Positions 63,188 to 64,000 of a stretch of DNA of 64,000 nt are shown here, piece by piece. Position 1 is the first letter of the stretch. Every line of letters begins with the position of its first letter. Position numbers and translations under genes: made by a program. The stretch is from Arthrobacter gengyunqii. GTDB lineage: Bacteria; Actinomycetota; Actinomycetes; Actinomycetales; Micrococcaceae. The notes under the pieces were generated by a model. The model was not told the DNA's origin and made no database searches. It was given only the letters and a program-made list of their open reading frames with translations. The stretch lies in NCBI RefSeq assembly GCF_023022985.1, contig NZ_CP095461.1, forward strand, positions 2,852,001-2,916,000. The letters run 5' to 3'.

Positions 63188-63214
63188 CTATACATTAAAT
63201 CTAAACTCAACCAC
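63188..63214 (-). repeat. Native ychF 3' end (attR-like member of the repeat family)
   Basis: Codes for VVEFRFNV and stop TAG within the real gene. Unlike the displaced copies, it is followed inside the gene by codons for DGD rather than by TTCCG, so the strand-exchange point of the presumed integration lies in the shared 25-nt core. Confidence 0.75.
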
Positions 63215-64000
63215 GTCGCCGTCGGCCATGACGTATTCCTTGCCTTCGATGCGGACCTTGCCGCGGGACTTGGCCTCGGCCATGGAACCGGCCTCCACCA
63301 GGTCATCGAAGGACACAACCTCGGCCTTGATGAAGCCGCGCTGGAAGTCGGTGTGGATGACGCCGGCAGCCTGGGGCGCGGTGTCACCCTTGCGGATGGT
63401 CCATGCACGGGTTTCCTTGGGACCGGCCGTCAGGTAGGTCTGCAGGCCCAGGGTGTGGAAGCCGACGCGGGCCAGCTTGTCCAGGCCGGACTCTTCCTGT
63501 CCGCTCATCTCCAGCATCTCGCGGGCTTCTTCTTCGTCCAGCTCCACCAGGTCGGCTTCGAGCTTGGCATCAAGGAAGATGGCGTCAGCGGGAGCCACCA
63601 AAGCGCGCAGTTCTTCCTGGCGCTCCGGGTTGCCCAGCACGGCGTCGTCAACGTTGAACACGTAGATGAACGGCTTGGCGGTGAGCAGGCTCAGCTCGCG
63701 CAGGTGCTCCATCTCCAGCTTGTCCTTCTCCACGGAGGAGAAGATGGTGTCGCCGCGCTCCAGCACGGTCTGAGCGGCCTGCATGGCAGCCAGCTGCGCG
63801 GGCTCGCGCTTCTTGATCTTGACTTCCTTCTCGACGCGCGGGATCGCCTTTTCCAGCGTCTGCAGGTCGGCCAGGATCAGTTCGGTGTTGATGGTCTCCA
63901 TGTCCGAGCGCGGATCCACCTTGCCGTCCACGTGGATGACGTCGGGGTCATCGAACACGCGGATGACCTGGGCAATAGCCTCGGCTTCGCGGATGTTGGC
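63188..64000 (-). CDS. ychF: Redox-regulated ATPase YchF (N-terminus off window)
   Basis: 271 C-terminal residues. [34 protein letters not shown] (G4-like NVDD), the coiled-coil region and the TGS domain ([20 protein letters not shown], then [20 protein letters not shown]) identify YchF/OLA1. The C-terminus is intact, VVEFRFNV. YchF is an ATP-binding member of the Obg family that binds ribosomes. Its 3' end is the apparent integration target of the island to the left. Confidence 0.94.
   Translation of the reverse strand, partial: ANIREAEAIAQVIRVFDDPDVIHVDGKVDPRSDMETINTELILADLQTLEKAIPRVEKEVKIKKREPAQLAAMQAAQTVLERGDTIFSSVEKDKLEMEHLRELSLLTAKPFIYVFNVDDAVLGNPERQEELRALVAPADAIFLDAKLEADLVELDEEEAREMLEMSGQEESGLDKLARVGFHTLGLQTYLTAGPKETRAWTIRKGDTAPQAAGVIHTDFQRGFIKAEVVSFDDLVEAGSMAEAKSRGKVRIEGKEYVMADGDVVEFRFNV

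Noticed and set aside
41231..64000. Search for an integrase, transposase, relaxase or phage gene inside the proposed island
   Set aside because: None recognised. Every coherent reading frame could be assigned to catabolism, transport, regulation or small unknown proteins, so the island call rests on the repeats only.

Overview
The window is high-GC actinobacterial DNA, most like a member of the Micrococcaceae (Arthrobacter and relatives). The evidence is gene content and order: an O-methyltransferase / sigE / anti-sigma / tatB / mrp / DUF1003 / MgtE_N-CBS block as in mycobacteria, succinylase-branch lysine genes, a gluABCD glutamate transporter, and DUF3117 and DUF6113-type small proteins. 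No tRNA, rRNA, CRISPR array, insertion sequence or integrase was recognised.

Layout. 1-11.7 kb is conserved core: envelope-stress sigma factor SigE with its zinc anti-sigma factor, TatB, Mrp, PepA, a mannosyltransferase-like membrane protein, Tag, a LOG-family protein. 11.8-25.3 kb continues with gluABCD, dapE/dapD/dapC, galE, citrate synthase, ferredoxin and TypA. 25.5-33.1 kb holds a four-gene oligopeptide ABC operon and a further peptide-binding lipoprotein. 33.2-42.0 kb is a looser accessory stretch: DUF1801, RibD-like, GNAT, a TetR/membrane-protein pair, a GH3 glycosidase, a UgtP-like glycosyltransferase, and a small membrane protein with its winged-helix regulator.

42.3-58.8 kb is an aromatic-catabolism cluster with two divergent arms around a GntR gene. 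The left arm encodes an aldehyde dehydrogenase, a type I extradiol dioxygenase, an FAH-family hydrolase, a sugar-type ABC importer lacking an ATPase, an HSL-type esterase and a flavin reductase fused to an IclR-like effector domain. The right arm encodes a luciferase-like monooxygenase, an SDR, an acyl-CoA-dehydrogenase-fold hydroxylase, an unknown protein, an IclR regulator and, separately, a vanillyl-alcohol/eugenol-oxidase-type flavoprotein. Together they look like oxidation, ortho-hydroxylation, meta-cleavage and hydrolysis of a para-substituted phenol.

The most striking structure is at the right end. The true ychF gene ends at 63188 with codons for VVEFRFNV and, 22 nt further downstream, a terminator. 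Related 3' ends encoding (R/L)R..EFRF.V-stop recur at 42157, 59103, 59767 and 60533, each followed downstream by a hairpin (21-23 nt away in three of the four). They look like att sites left by repeated integration into the 3' end of ychF, so 42.16-63.19 kb reads as a composite island. Its last 4 kb is cassette-like: a single-gene segment, a DUF6907-like single-gene segment, and a segment holding three 675-bp tandem lipoprotein genes behind a truncated, frameshifted hydrolase. That last segment resembles an orphan immunity array.
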